Source: Flavobacteriales bacterium (GTDB lineage: Bacteria; Bacteroidota; Bacteroidia; Flavobacteriales_D; CAJJDF01). Taken from it: DNA of 53,723 bases. The DNA lies in NCBI GenBank assembly GCA_020630395.1, contig JAHDBM010000009.1, positions 3,554-57,276 on the forward strand, in the 5' to 3' direction. Numbering within the stretch: position 1 is the first letter of the stretch; every line of letters begins with the position of its first letter. The position numbers and the translations under genes were made by a program. Positions 16,218 through 25,860 of the stretch are shown piece after piece. Under the pieces are notes generated by a model. That model ran no database searches. It saw only the letters and a program-made list of their open reading frames with translations, and was not told the origin of the DNA.

Positions 16218-17279
16218 TTATGCAATCGTAATTTTATCGTCTAGGTATACATCTTGAACTGCGTTCAATAGTTTAATACCATCACTCATGTCTTTTTGGA
16301 ATGCTTTTCTTCCTAAAATTAGACCATGACCACCAGCTCTTTTATTAATTACAGCAGTTTTAACTGCCTCATTAAGATCAGTTCCTTTTTCTCCAGTAGA
16401 TGCTCCACCTGAGTTAATTAAACCAATTTTACCCATGTAGCAATTGGCTACTTGGTAACGGCATAAGTCAATTGGGTTATCTGTAGTTAAGTCAGAGTAT
16501 ACTTTTTTATGAGTTTTGCCAAAACCAATATTTGTATATCCCCCGTTTAATGTAGGAAGTTTTTGTTTAATAATATCAGCCTGTATAGTAACACCTAAAT
16601 GATTTGCTTGAGAGGTAATGTCGGTAGCAGTATGATAATCTACTCCGTCTTTTTTAAATCCACTATTTCTTAGGTAGCACCATAAAATAGTAGCCATCCC
16701 TAATTCATGAGCTCTTTCAAATGCTTGTGCAACTTCAATTATTTGTCTAGAAGAATCTTCTGATCCAAAATAGATAGTAGCACCAACTGCCGTAGCTCCA
16801 AGGTTCCATGCTTCTTCTACCGATCCAAACATAATTTGGCTGTATTTTTCTGGGTAAGTAAGCATTTCGTTATGGTTTAACTTTACGATAAACGGAATTT
16901 TATGAGCATATTTTCTAGAACATGATGCTAGTACACCAAATGTAGAAGCAACACCATTACAACCTCCTTCAATTGCTAGTTTTACAATGTTTTCTGGATC
17001 GAAATAAATAGGGTTTGGCGCAAAAGATGCTCCTGCTGCATGTTCTATACCCTGATCTACAGGTAATATAGATACATGTCCTGTTCCTCCAAGTCTCCCA
17101 TGACTATATAGTGCCTCAAGACTTCTCAAAACTTGAGGGCTTCTATTCGTGTTAATGAATGCTTCAGTTGTAAAGTCACCATTAGGTAACATTAACATAT
17201 CTTTAGTGATGGTTTTACTTGTATGGTTTAAAAGTGCATCTGCATCAGCACCTAAAAGTTCTTCTATATTTAAAGACAT
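16218..17279 (-). CDS. fbaB: class I fructose-bisphosphate aldolase (FbaB/DhnA type)
   Basis: Cleaves fructose 1,6-bisphosphate to two triose phosphates in glycolysis and the reverse in gluconeogenesis, through a Schiff-base lysine. 353 residues, normal for the archaeal-type class I group. Diagnostic stretches are [19 protein letters not shown] (about 77-95), [30 protein letters not shown] and [13 protein letters not shown] near the phosphate-binding end. The start at 17279 follows a leader with a TAGTTTTG box at 17302-17309. A copy of that leader (with the first codons of this gene) occurs again at about 18243-18290, part of a tandem duplication described separately. Confidence 0.93.
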   Translation of the reverse strand: MSLNIEELLGADADALLNHTSKTITKDMLMLPNGDFTTEAFINTNRSPQVLRSLEALYSHGRLGGTGHVSILPVDQGIEHAAGASFAPNPIYFDPENIVKLAIEGGCNGVASTFGVLASCSRKYAHKIPFIVKLNHNEMLTYPEKYSQIMFGSVEEAWNLGATAVGATIYFGSEDSSRQIIEVAQAFERAHELGMATILWCYLRNSGFKKDGVDYHTATDITSQANHLGVTIQADIIKQKLPTLNGGYTNIGFGKTHKKVYSDLTTDNPIDLCRYQVANCYMGKIGLINSGGASTGEKGTDLNEAVKTAVINKRAGGHGLILGRKAFQKDMSDGIKLLNAVQDVYLDDKITIA

Positions 17280-17301
17280 AAAATTCTTGTTTTTAGTATG
17301 G

Positions 17302-17309
17302 CAAAACTA
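17302..17309 (-). promoter_or_regulatory. TAnnTTTG -7 box of the aldolase gene
   Basis: Reading the minus strand, TAGTTTTG matches the Bacteroidota -7 consensus TAnnTTTG, 22 bases upstream of the fbaB start codon. The second copy of this leader at 18251-18290 carries TAGTTTTT, having lost the final G. No convincing -33 TTG is seen. Confidence 0.55.
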
Positions 17310-17405
17310 TGAAAAAAAGTTAAGAAGGAGTAATTGATTTAGCCATAACTTTTTTTCAAGATTTTTTCTTTAAATTTATAATGATTTATTGTTGTTATTT
17401 AGGTT

Positions 17406-17876
17406 ATGGGTTATAGAAATTTCATGAATGTGTATTTACCAAATTTAAATGAAGCCAAATTAGAAGTAGAGTTAGAAAGGGTATTTAACATGAATAATTT
17501 TTATCTAACCAATAATGTTGATGATGAAAAGGGAGTTGTTGAAGTTAGGAAGGTTCGTAATTGGCTAGTTTTAATGTTTAATGATACAATGGATGATCGA
17601 ATGAATTTAGCATGGAATAAATACATTATATCATATTACATTAGTCTTAAATCGGATAATATTATAACATCTGTTTGGCTTAGTAATTTGGAAAATGAAA
17701 TTAGTGGCTGTTGGATAGCAACTAATGTTGTTATTTCTGATCTTATAAAAAAGATGAGGCCAGATAATTTATTAGATCGATTTTCTGCTGTGGATAATGA
17801 TCAATTAGTTAGTTCGGCATTTACTCATTTTGATAGTACAAGAAATGATTCTTTATTTTACATTTCAAAAAGTTAA
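17406..17876 (+). CDS. protein of unknown function (cargo gene 1 of the duplicated module)
   Basis: 156 residues, soluble, no signal peptide, rich in Asn and Asp (LPNLNEAKLEVELERVF, NWLVLMFNDTMDDRMNLAW). The alternation of short strands and helices looks like a small alpha/beta protein such as a chaperone-like or YbjN-like fold, but I cannot support a family call. It is transcribed away from the fbaB leader and ends six bases before the ispF pseudogene remnant, which faces it. Its counterpart position in the second module copy is filled by an unrelated lipoprotein gene. Confidence 0.6.
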   Translation: MGYRNFMNVYLPNLNEAKLEVELERVFNMNNFYLTNNVDDEKGVVEVRKVRNWLVLMFNDTMDDRMNLAWNKYIISYYISLKSDNIITSVWLSNLENEISGCWIATNVVISDLIKKMRPDNLLDRFSAVDNDQLVSSAFTHFDSTRNDSLFYISKS

Positions 17877-17881
17877 TTAAT

Positions 17882-18244
17882 CTTATAAATCAAACCTGAG
17901 GCACAGGTGTTAATATTTCTTCTCTCCCAACAAAGCCTAATTTTTTGGCTGTAGTTGCTTTTGCCGATCCTTGATCTATGTTAATTGAAAGTGTATAGTA
18001 ATATAAACTTTCATAGAGTCTATATACGATACAATTTTAGGTTGTTGTAAATATATTGTGTTGTTGATATTACTTATAGTGTATTCTTTTTTATTAAAAA
18101 GGTTAGCAACTTTTTTCAGTAAGATTTTACTGTCTATTCCTTTGTATGCATCAGAAGTGTCAGAAAAATGTTTGTCGATATCTCCTAAGCTACTGAAACC
18201 AATAATGCATCTGTTGTAGTGTGAAGTAGTATATTAGCATCATT
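17882..18244 (-). pseudogene. ispF: decayed duplicate of ispF, N-terminus missing
   Basis: Minus-strand sequence that aligns along its whole length with intact ispF at 18930-19293. Recognisable translations include KATTAKKLGFVGREE against KATTTEKLGFVGREE, and a 38-base block around 18124-18161 identical to ispF. It lacks the first roughly 37 codons including the metal-binding Asp-x-His, and has a one-base deletion giving a stop after about 15 residues plus another frameshift just after GREE. At its upstream end it joins, at a GCATCA sequence present in both genes, to the first bases of fbaB. This covers most of the 455-base stretch 17877-18331 that holds no functional gene. Confidence 0.9.
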
Positions 18245-18290
18245 ACCTAAAAAATCTTGTTTTTGATATGGAAAAACTATGAATAAAAAA
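18245..18290. repeat. copy of the fbaB leader and 5' tip
   Basis: 18251-18290 aligns without gaps to 17281-17320 (leader of fbaB) with about five mismatches; 18242-18250 resembles the first codons of fbaB, with about 27 bases including the start codon deleted. It is the right-hand half of the junction of a tandem duplication with the ispF remnant. The promoter box is altered (TAGTTTTT). Confidence 0.8.
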
Positions 18291-18331
18291 TGTTTTATTT
18301 ATCATTCATAATTAAATAATACAAATCAAGT

Positions 18332-18922
18332 ATGACACTTTACAAATATTCGTTTCCACTTTTAATAATTTTAATTGTTTTTTCATGTGACAATGGTTGT
18401 CCTGAGGTTGATGACAAGGAAAAAGTTAAACAGAATACAATTGTGAATGAAAAAAAGGGAGAAGATAAAACAAATGATAGTGGAGCTAGTTTTTTTGAAA
18501 TAGATAATAAATTAAAAGGACTAATGGATGGAGAAGATTGGGAATATGGTAGTGCTGTTTTTTCTGAGGAAGAAATATTTGGAGAGAAAAGTTTTGATTT
18601 AACCCTTACGAAATACATAAGTGATTTATGCGGGTTTAACTATTTAAAAACACAAAAAATTAGTGTTAATATGCCTGTTTTAAAATTAGGCAAGTATTCA
18701 TTAAATGATTTATATGAAATGGATGGTATTTCAGGGATATTTATAAGAGATCCCAAGTATAAAAAGGAAGCAGGTTTAATGGGATGGATAGTTGAAAAAG
18801 GAAGTATAGAGATCACTAAAATTAGTAGTGACAGGCAAGTCATTGAAGGATATATTAAAGCATATATTGATGAGGATTTTGATTTAGAAGGTAGTTTTAA
18901 AGCTAAAAGATGTAGATTATAA
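18332..18922 (+). CDS. lipoprotein of unknown function (cargo gene 2 of the duplicated module)
   Basis: 196 residues with a lipoprotein signal ending in LIVFSC (Cys19), then a Lys/Asp/Glu-rich linker to about residue 55 and a compact C-terminal domain (about 60-196) with several aromatic strand-like stretches (GEDWEYGSAVFSEEEIFG, GIFIRDPKYKKE, EGYIKAYIDEDFDLEGSFKA). The last pattern resembles small secreted beta-barrel proteins in this phylum, but no family is recognised. It ends four bases from the convergent ispF. It occupies the same place relative to ispF and the leader copy as the unrelated gene in the first module. Confidence 0.72.
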   Translation: MTLYKYSFPLLIILIVFSCDNGCPEVDDKEKVKQNTIVNEKKGEDKTNDSGASFFEIDNKLKGLMDGEDWEYGSAVFSEEEIFGEKSFDLTLTKYISDLCGFNYLKTQKISVNMPVLKLGKYSLNDLYEMDGISGIFIRDPKYKKEAGLMGWIVEKGSIEITKISSDRQVIEGYIKAYIDEDFDLEGSFKAKRCRL

Positions 18923-18926
18923 TTAT

Positions 18927-19403
18927 CTACTTATATATCAAACAAGAAGCATAGGCGCTTATACCTTCTTCTCTACCTACAAATCCTAGTTTTTCAGTAG
19001 TGGTTGCTTTAACAGATACTTGATCTACATTAATAGATAAAACATTAGCAATACATTGCCTCATTTTATCTATATAGGGAGCAATTTTAGGTTGCTGAAG
19101 ACAAATGGTACTATCAATGTTACCGATAGAATATCCTTTTTCTTTAATCAGTTCCACAACTTTCTTTAGTAAAATTTTACTGTCTATTCCTTTGTATGCA
19201 TCAGAAGTGTCAGGAAAATGTTTGCCGATATCTCCTAAAGCGGCTGCACCTAATAATGCATCTGTTATAGCGTGAAGTAATACATCAGCATCAGAATGAC
19301 CAACAGCACCTTTCGTATGATCGATTTTAATACCACCTAACCAAAACTCTTCACCTTCTTTTAATTGATGAACATCATAACCGATACCAGTTCTTATATT
19401 CAT
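18927..19403 (-). CDS. ispF: 2-C-methyl-D-erythritol 2,4-cyclodiphosphate synthase IspF
   Basis: Cyclises CDP-methylerythritol phosphate in the MEP isoprenoid pathway. 158 residues, full length. Metal ligands Asp10 and His12 (GYDVHQL) and His44 (VLLHAI), the loop HSDADVLLHAITDALLGAA and the C-terminal KATTTEKLGFVGREEG are all intact. It starts three bases after the porV stop, so it is probably read through from the T9SS gene porV. A decayed second copy lies about 1 kb downstream. Confidence 0.97.
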   Translation of the reverse strand: MNIRTGIGYDVHQLKEGEEFWLGGIKIDHTKGAVGHSDADVLLHAITDALLGAAALGDIGKHFPDTSDAYKGIDSKILLKKVVELIKEKGYSIGNIDSTICLQQPKIAPYIDKMRQCIANVLSINVDQVSVKATTTEKLGFVGREEGISAYASCLIYK

Positions 19404-19406
19404 AAC

Positions 19407-20672
19407 TTACTCAGCTGCAGCTTCAGCACTTTTGTCAAAATTAAATGCTAATGAGAAACGGATAGTGTTGGCTAGAGGATGGTTTTGTACAGTTGGAATT
19501 AGGTAAGAAAAGTCTAGTGCAAATCGGCTAAATTTCATACCTGCCCCCATTGTAATATATCGTCTGTTTCCTTTTGTGAAATGTTCATGAAAGTATCCAG
19601 CCCTAACCGCAAATTTCTTTGCATACCAATATTCCATACCTAGAGAAATGTTAACTTCTCTTAACTCTTCAGTTCTAATGCTTCCTTTCTCTACTTCAAC
19701 AAAATTATCATTGTCGTCATAAATTACATTGCCTGGAGCATCAGTAAATGATCCAAAAATACCAGAAGCAACACTCACGTCATTGTCTCTTCCCGAAATA
19801 ATTTGATTAGGATTTGCGATATCATATTTAGGCGGAGTTGGAACTAATAATTTGTTTAGATCCATACCAATTGAGAATGAGTTGTATTCATCCATTTCGA
19901 TATTTAAATTACTCCCAAGTCTTAAGTTAGCAGGTAAAAAGTCTCTGTCTTCGTTACTCGTATAGCTCATTTTAGCACCTATATTAGATACATTACCACC
20001 AATTGAAACGGTAGCATCTGTTTCTCCTAAATCAAATTCAGGTGTAACATAATACCCTGATACATCAATTGCGAAAGTTTGACCAGGTTTTGTATCTACA
20101 GAACCTACAGTTAATCCTCCAGTTAAGTTAGAATAAATGTATCGTGCTGCAATTCCTCCAGAAAAATTACGAGATAATTTTACGGAATATCCCATGTCTA
20201 GAGAGAATTCGTTTGGGCTAAATTCTCTTATCGTAGCTCCTGTATTATCAGTAAAAGTTATACTTCCTAGAGAAAAATAACGCAGTGCGCCAGCTAAAGC
20301 TTGTCTATCATCTAGTTTTTTATATCCTGTTAAGTATATAAGGTTTATATCATTAATTCCAAGTCTTCTAAGCCATGGAGAATATGAAAATGAAACACCA
20401 AAATCTTCCTCAACAAAAGCAAGTTTTGCAGGGTTCCAATGCAATGAATTTGCATCAGGAGAAGTAGCTACACCAATATCTCCCATCCCAGTAGCTCTAG
20501 AATCTGGAGCAATTAAAAGAAAAGGAACAGCTGTGGTAATGGTGTTTAGTTGTAAATCGAAATCTGTGCCGTTTTTACTAGTGTTTTGAGCATTGATTTT
20601 TGAGCACCCAAAAAGCACTAGTCCACCAAGCAAAGATTTTTTGATTCCTGCAATATTTATCATACTTAACAT
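19407..20672 (-). CDS. porV: type IX secretion outer-membrane shuttle protein PorV (LptO)
   Basis: An outer-membrane beta-barrel of the FadL type that receives cargo proteins from the translocon and carries them to the PorU sortase. 421 residues with an N-terminal signal (about 1-28) and the family-diagnostic FLLIAPDSRATGMGD (about 51-65), followed by SLHWNPAKLAF. Repeated amphipathic strands run to the C-terminus, ending in LAFNFDKSAEAAAE. It lies 107 bases downstream of porU and three bases upstream of ispF, an order I know from other flavobacteria. Confidence 0.93.
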   Translation of the reverse strand: MLSMINIAGIKKSLLGGLVLFGCSKINAQNTSKNGTDFDLQLNTITTAVPFLLIAPDSRATGMGDIGVATSPDANSLHWNPAKLAFVEEDFGVSFSYSPWLRRLGINDINLIYLTGYKKLDDRQALAGALRYFSLGSITFTDNTGATIREFSPNEFSLDMGYSVKLSRNFSGGIAARYIYSNLTGGLTVGSVDTKPGQTFAIDVSGYYVTPEFDLGETDATVSIGGNVSNIGAKMSYTSNEDRDFLPANLRLGSNLNIEMDEYNSFSIGMDLNKLLVPTPPKYDIANPNQIISGRDNDVSVASGIFGSFTDAPGNVIYDDNDNFVEVEKGSIRTEELREVNISLGMEYWYAKKFAVRAGYFHEHFTKGNRRYITMGAGMKFSRFALDFSYLIPTVQNHPLANTIRFSLAFNFDKSAEAAAE

Positions 20673-20779
20673 ATTAACTAACGGTATAATCCGTCTTTAA
20701 ATTAAAAGTAAAGTTTATTCTATATAGACTTTGTTTTTGGTTTAACTTGAACAGCAAAGATAGTAGTTTCTTTAAACTT

Positions 20780-23700
20780 CTATTTTAATATTACTAATTT
20801 TTCAAATTTTTCAACTTTATTACCGTCATTATCTGTTACTTTAACACGATAAACATAGGTTCCTTTTCCTATATTGTCTCCATAGTCATCTGTTCCGTTC
20901 CATTCGATAGGGTCTGTTCTGTAACCATGTGTTTGAACTCGTTTATTAATTGTTTTTACTAATTTCCCTGAAACAGTAAAGATTTGTACTTGTGCATCTA
21001 AAAATTCGCAAGCTTGATTGTGTTCAAAAAAGAATTGAGTTCTAGTAGTAAAGGGGTTTGGATAATTTAAAACATGATCAATAGCTAGCTGCTCATTCTT
21101 AACAACTACAAAATCGATAGTTTTATCGGAAGAATTATTATGCACATCCCATGTTTTAAGTGTAAGTGTATGATTACCCTCAGCAACAGAGCTTAAAGGG
21201 TAACTTATTTTTCCGCTTTGATAGGTGTCAGCATCCGACTCATAAGAATTATTAAGTACAATAGCTTGATTAGTGTTTCCGTCTATAACAGCTGTAATAT
21301 CATGCCCAATTCCATTACCTGTGGTATTTATGCCATTTGAGTCAAAAATCTCAGCATAAATAGTAGGGTTTTCATCAGTAATTCCACCAGAGACAAAGTT
21401 TTTGTTGTTTAAGAAGAGGTCAATCTCCGGACCTTTTTCATCAAGAGTAGCATTGTTGTTAGTTCCGCCAACTGTAATTCTATCTTCATATCCTCCTGCA
21501 TCTTCGTTTCCATTAAATGCATAATAACTTAGTTTTCCGTTTCCGAAAACATAATTGATGTCTTTTGGGACTATAAATGTATAACTAAATTGACCATTGG
21601 TAACGGTTGCTTTTCCTTTATATAATACGCTAGATTGAATTTCAAAATCTCTAATGAAAGAAGGAGAATAGTTTCCTAGTGTAGAAAATGTTTTAGCCTT
21701 ATCGTAAACAGTAGGGTAAACAAAACCGTTATATGAACTAATGATGTTATCATTTTCATTCGCTACTATTCCAGTTATGGTTACTTTACTTAATGCTTTT
21801 AAAGTATCAATATTACTTGTGATAGGAATTCCGTTTACTGTTTGTGTAATAACCTTGTGTTTAGGATATGCTATGTCTAAGGCGGGATCTCCGACTAGAC
21901 CAAATTTTCTAGAGTTATTATTACCTATTACACTAGGATGATTTTTCGTAAGAAGATACACATCACCTAAAGTTCTTGGTGAGCCATCTGCTTTTTTTAC
22001 AAAAACTTCTTCAAAAAAGGCTTCAATTAATCTTTCGTTAGCCGATTGAAATACAGCTCTGGTTGTAGTAAATAGAGCAATACACCCTCCGTTAGGATTT
22101 AAAAATAATTGTTCTCCTGCTGAAGTTCTACTTGGGTCATCATATTTAGTAAATTCGCAAGTGGCTGTTAAGAATATTGGTAATCGATTATAATTAGTCC
22201 AACTATTAATAGTTGCTAAATCAAGAATTCTTTCGTGAGCAAAGCCAACTTCTCCACCATGTCCTTCATAAGCAACAATTAAGGAGCCATTTTCTACTCT
22301 TCTTCTAAGTTCTTCGGCACCTACAGGATATCGTTCGCCTCCAGGTGTTGATTCTTGCTTGTAGGCATCCATGTGTAGTTTACTGAGATTAAAGACAGGG
22401 TAGTTCTTTGTAATGCTATCCATCACTTTTTCTGCATGATTAAAGAAGCTCATCTCCCATGATTCGTCAACATCATCTGTTAGAAACGTTAAAATATTTC
22501 TCCAATCACCATAAGAGTTACCAGAATTGGTAGTGTTACATTGCTTTAATTCCTCTAAAGAAACACCTTCTTTTTGGTAATTAATAATTTTGTCAACAAC
22601 AACATTAGCTTCTGTTGCTGATCTTACGGTTAATCTTCCAACCGAAACATCCATTAAATCAGAATCGCCTATACCTTCGTTAACATCAAGAATTCCAAAA
22701 AAATCATCCGAAGTATAACTTGACAAATCATTTAATGAAGCTTGAGATTCCCATACCGGGACAAAGTTGTGATTTGGAGAAACTCTCCCCTTATAATCAA
22801 AAGATCCATCACCAAATAGTAATAAATATTTTGGAGGATTAGCGCCACCTTTTTCATATAACATTCTAGCATATGTTTTAATTGCTGTGATATCTTGAGA
22901 GCCACTCGAAAACTCATTATATATTTCCTGTACCGATGCTTTTACAACTGTCAATCCCTTAGAAACATGAAAATTCTCAAGTTTGTCAACCGCACTCTTA
23001 AAATTAGGGTGATACACAATAATCATATCCGAAGGTGTTTGTCCGTGTAAATTTTGTTTCTCTAATTTACTTAGTATGGTAGGTGTTAGATAATTATTGT
23101 TGTTAAAGGCAATGAAGGTTCTTAGTGTATCTGATGTAAACACGAATGACTTAGTTGAACCAGATGATGTATAGTTACATTCTATTACTTCAATAGGATT
23201 AGTAATGTCCCATATTTTCTGAACATTAGTCGCATTTTGTAAATCGAATTGAGTTATGTTTCCTGTACCAACAGTACTCAAATCTCTAAAAGATAATTGG
23301 TTTGCATGCATTATTAGTCTGCGTTTAGCATTTACTTCAATGTAGTCCAGCCATCCTTTTGAGTTTCCTCCAGTTGCTTTTGTGAATGATATGTTTACTG
23401 GGATATTGCTACTTGATGTTTGAAAAGTTAAAGTGCTATTACCTTTTGAGGCTAAAGATGAATGTGATCCTTGAGGGATACCAGCTATCGATATGTTATC
23501 TGAGGTGCTTCCCGCATTAACTTGAAAATAACTTGATGCAGTTCCTGGGGTATAGGCTAATAATGCAGTTTTAACAATAACATTTTGTGTTGGGTCAATA
23601 TTAGGAAAGTTAAAATTAAACGCATAGTTGAGTTGTACATCAAATACTTCTCCATACCACTCTTTACCAGATCCACCTCTGTTGTTATCGAACATAAGAT

Positions 23701-24652
23701 TGTACCTTTCTATTTCTCTGCCTTGATATGCATTAAAACTTGTCATGGTTTGATTGGCCGAGGAGGTGCTTGAAGTTTGACTAGCTATTCTTTTTGCTCC
23801 ACTACCATCATTTACACTTAAAAAACAATATGCTTTTGTATCGTACAAGTGTTGATCGTAGAAGAAAGCATTATTGCCTGAGTTTAATTTCCATTTGTTA
23901 ATTTCTTCAGCATAAAATAAAATATAGTCTCCAGATCCAAAAACACCATCATTTCCGTCTTCAATATAAATTGCATTTTTTTTCAAATCATCATGCCTAA
24001 ATCCATTATTTTGTTCAGGCAACATTCCATTATGATTTCCATAAATGTTGATTAAGTTACTTGAAATGCTTCCAGAAATAATATTCTTTGAAATTAATGA
24101 CTCGTATGTAATTTTGTGTACACCAGTATTTATAATTTCTAATTTGTAAAGATCTGTATTGCTAAATACTGAAGTGGTAGAAAAATTGTTACTTCTGTTA
24201 TATGTGTTGTTGTTAGCAGCATAAGCTTCTTGATATGACAAATTAAATTCTTCTATTACATACGGGATATTATTTTTCAAATAAATTGGGCTAAATGAAA
24301 TGAAAGCTTTTTTGTTTTTTCTAAATGAAGGGTAAGATGCTTTTGGCTTGTTTAAAGTTGTAAGTTGTTCTTGATTAATATTTAAACAAGTAAGCTCTAT
24401 GCTTGTTAGCTTTCTTTCTCTTATTATTGTAACAGAAGGGGTTATTTCATTTTGGTTATCAATATCTATAATGTGGTTAAATGTCGGGTTTTTCAACAAA
24501 TTATATGTTAGGTTGTTGTTGAATGACAGTATTTTTGTCTCACCTTCAGTTACTTTCCATTTCAAATTGAAATTCAAAGTGGTTTGACTGTAAGAAACAG
24601 AAAATGTAGTAGGTAAAATTATTAAGGATAAAGCAAGAAAGAGGTTAATCAT
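20780..24652 (-). CDS. porU: type IX secretion system sortase PorU
   Basis: A surface-attached Cys protease of family C25 that cleaves the sorting tails of T9SS cargo and attaches anionic lipopolysaccharide. 1290 residues with a signal peptide (1-22), an N-terminal propeptide-like region, the C25 catalytic domain with His near residue 795 (AYEGHGGEVGFAHERI) and Cys near 831 (LTATCEFTKYD), then Ig-like repeats and a C-terminal type A sorting-like domain (YPNPFTTRTQF, RVKVTDNDGN, VEKFEKLVILK) that in PorU is not removed. The first gene of a unit with porV. The gap to porP (185 bases, divergent) must hold both promoters. Confidence 0.93.
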   Translation of the reverse strand: MINLFLALSLIILPTTFSVSYSQTTLNFNLKWKVTEGETKILSFNNNLTYNLLKNPTFNHIIDIDNQNEITPSVTIIRERKLTSIELTCLNINQEQLTTLNKPKASYPSFRKNKKAFISFSPIYLKNNIPYVIEEFNLSYQEAYAANNNTYNRSNNFSTTSVFSNTDLYKLEIINTGVHKITYESLISKNIISGSISSNLINIYGNHNGMLPEQNNGFRHDDLKKNAIYIEDGNDGVFGSGDYILFYAEEINKWKLNSGNNAFFYDQHLYDTKAYCFLSVNDGSGAKRIASQTSSTSSANQTMTSFNAYQGREIERYNLMFDNNRGGSGKEWYGEVFDVQLNYAFNFNFPNIDPTQNVIVKTALLAYTPGTASSYFQVNAGSTSDNISIAGIPQGSHSSLASKGNSTLTFQTSSSNIPVNISFTKATGGNSKGWLDYIEVNAKRRLIMHANQLSFRDLSTVGTGNITQFDLQNATNVQKIWDITNPIEVIECNYTSSGSTKSFVFTSDTLRTFIAFNNNNYLTPTILSKLEKQNLHGQTPSDMIIVYHPNFKSAVDKLENFHVSKGLTVVKASVQEIYNEFSSGSQDITAIKTYARMLYEKGGANPPKYLLLFGDGSFDYKGRVSPNHNFVPVWESQASLNDLSSYTSDDFFGILDVNEGIGDSDLMDVSVGRLTVRSATEANVVVDKIINYQKEGVSLEELKQCNTTNSGNSYGDWRNILTFLTDDVDESWEMSFFNHAEKVMDSITKNYPVFNLSKLHMDAYKQESTPGGERYPVGAEELRRRVENGSLIVAYEGHGGEVGFAHERILDLATINSWTNYNRLPIFLTATCEFTKYDDPSRTSAGEQLFLNPNGGCIALFTTTRAVFQSANERLIEAFFEEVFVKKADGSPRTLGDVYLLTKNHPSVIGNNNSRKFGLVGDPALDIAYPKHKVITQTVNGIPITSNIDTLKALSKVTITGIVANENDNIISSYNGFVYPTVYDKAKTFSTLGNYSPSFIRDFEIQSSVLYKGKATVTNGQFSYTFIVPKDINYVFGNGKLSYYAFNGNEDAGGYEDRITVGGTNNNATLDEKGPEIDLFLNNKNFVSGGITDENPTIYAEIFDSNGINTTGNGIGHDITAVIDGNTNQAIVLNNSYESDADTYQSGKISYPLSSVAEGNHTLTLKTWDVHNNSSDKTIDFVVVKNEQLAIDHVLNYPNPFTTRTQFFFEHNQACEFLDAQVQIFTVSGKLVKTINKRVQTHGYRTDPIEWNGTDDYGDNIGKGTYVYRVKVTDNDGNKVEKFEKLVILK

Positions 24653-24837
24653 AATTTTAAATGAAGTATTTAGAATATAAAATTAAATTAATTAAGTATT
24701 ACTTTCGGCAATAAATGTATTTTTCTTTCTCTTTTCTTTGGTCATTATAACGTACTATAAATAAATCTTATTGTATTTCATTGTTGATTTTTGAAACTTA
24801 TTTATATTTTTACCGTATTGATTGTAATTGAAATTTT

Positions 24838-25803
24838 ATGAACAGCAATTTGTTAAAAACATATATTGGGATTTTAGTGGTGTTTTTGACTCTTGATTTA
24901 AGAGCTCAAGACCCTGAGTTTACTCAGTTTTATGCTAATCCACTTTATTTAAATCCTGCCTTTGCTGGAACTCACAACTGCCCAAGGGTTGCATTGAATT
25001 ACAGAAACCAATGGCCAGGTATTTCAGGAACTTATGTAACTCAAAGTTTTTCTTATGATCAAAATGTTAGGTCTTTGAAAGGAGGGTTAGGATTATTAGT
25101 GACAAACGATCAAGCAGCAAAAACGCTATCCACATTAAATGTTAGCGGTATTTATTCATATCAAATTAAAGTATCTAGACAGTTTTCTGTTCGTGTTGGA
25201 TTTCAAGCAACTTTTTTCCAAAAAAAATTAGATTGGAGTAAATTGACCTTTGGAGATATGATTGACCCTAGAAGAGGGTTTGTATATCAAACTAATGATG
25301 TGCCAAGAGGAGGTAGTAAAACGGGAGTTGATTTTTCAGGTGGTATATTAGGGTTTAGTAAATCTTTTTATATTGGTGCTGCTGCACATCATGTTACTGA
25401 ACCGGATGAGAGTTTAGTTCAAGGAAACAGTCCTTTGCCAATGAAGCTAACTGGGCATGCGGGTGCGATCATACCTTTGTCTGAGAGTAAGTATGCAAGT
25501 AATGATGCTAAAGTTTCTCCAAATATCTTATTTAGACAACAAGGTACTTTTCAACAATTAAATTTAGGTTTGTATATAACTAAAGGTCCGATTTGGGCAG
25601 GCGCTTGGTATAGAAATGGAGACGCATTTATTGTATTATTAGGTTTACAAACAGATATAGCTAAAATTGGATATAGTTATGATGTTACTACTAGTAAATT
25701 AACTCTTGCAACAGCAGGATCACATGAAATATCATTTTCATTAAATTTTACGTGTAGACCACCAAAGAAAAAGTATAGAACAATAAGTTGTCCATCTTTT
25801 TAG
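24838..25803 (+). CDS. PorP/SprF-family type IX secretion membrane protein
   Basis: An outer-membrane beta-barrel that anchors cell-surface cargo or binds sorting tails of the type B kind. 321 residues with a signal peptide (about 1-23), then DPEFTQFYANPLYLNPAFAG, which is the diagnostic start of the family, and YRNQWPGISGTYVTQSFSYD. The barrel ends at SFSLNFTCRPPKKKYR. Family members often sit beside a large adhesin whose type B tail they bind; here the neighbours are porU on one side and gldJ on the other, which is an established arrangement. Transcribed divergently from porU. Confidence 0.92.
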   Translation: MNSNLLKTYIGILVVFLTLDLRAQDPEFTQFYANPLYLNPAFAGTHNCPRVALNYRNQWPGISGTYVTQSFSYDQNVRSLKGGLGLLVTNDQAAKTLSTLNVSGIYSYQIKVSRQFSVRVGFQATFFQKKLDWSKLTFGDMIDPRRGFVYQTNDVPRGGSKTGVDFSGGILGFSKSFYIGAAAHHVTEPDESLVQGNSPLPMKLTGHAGAIIPLSESKYASNDAKVSPNILFRQQGTFQQLNLGLYITKGPIWAGAWYRNGDAFIVLLGLQTDIAKIGYSYDVTTSKLTLATAGSHEISFSLNFTCRPPKKKYRTISCPSF

Positions 25804-25860
25804 TTATAGATAGGATGCTTTAGTGTTATAATAAAGAGAGAAAAGAAAAGGAAGAGAAAT

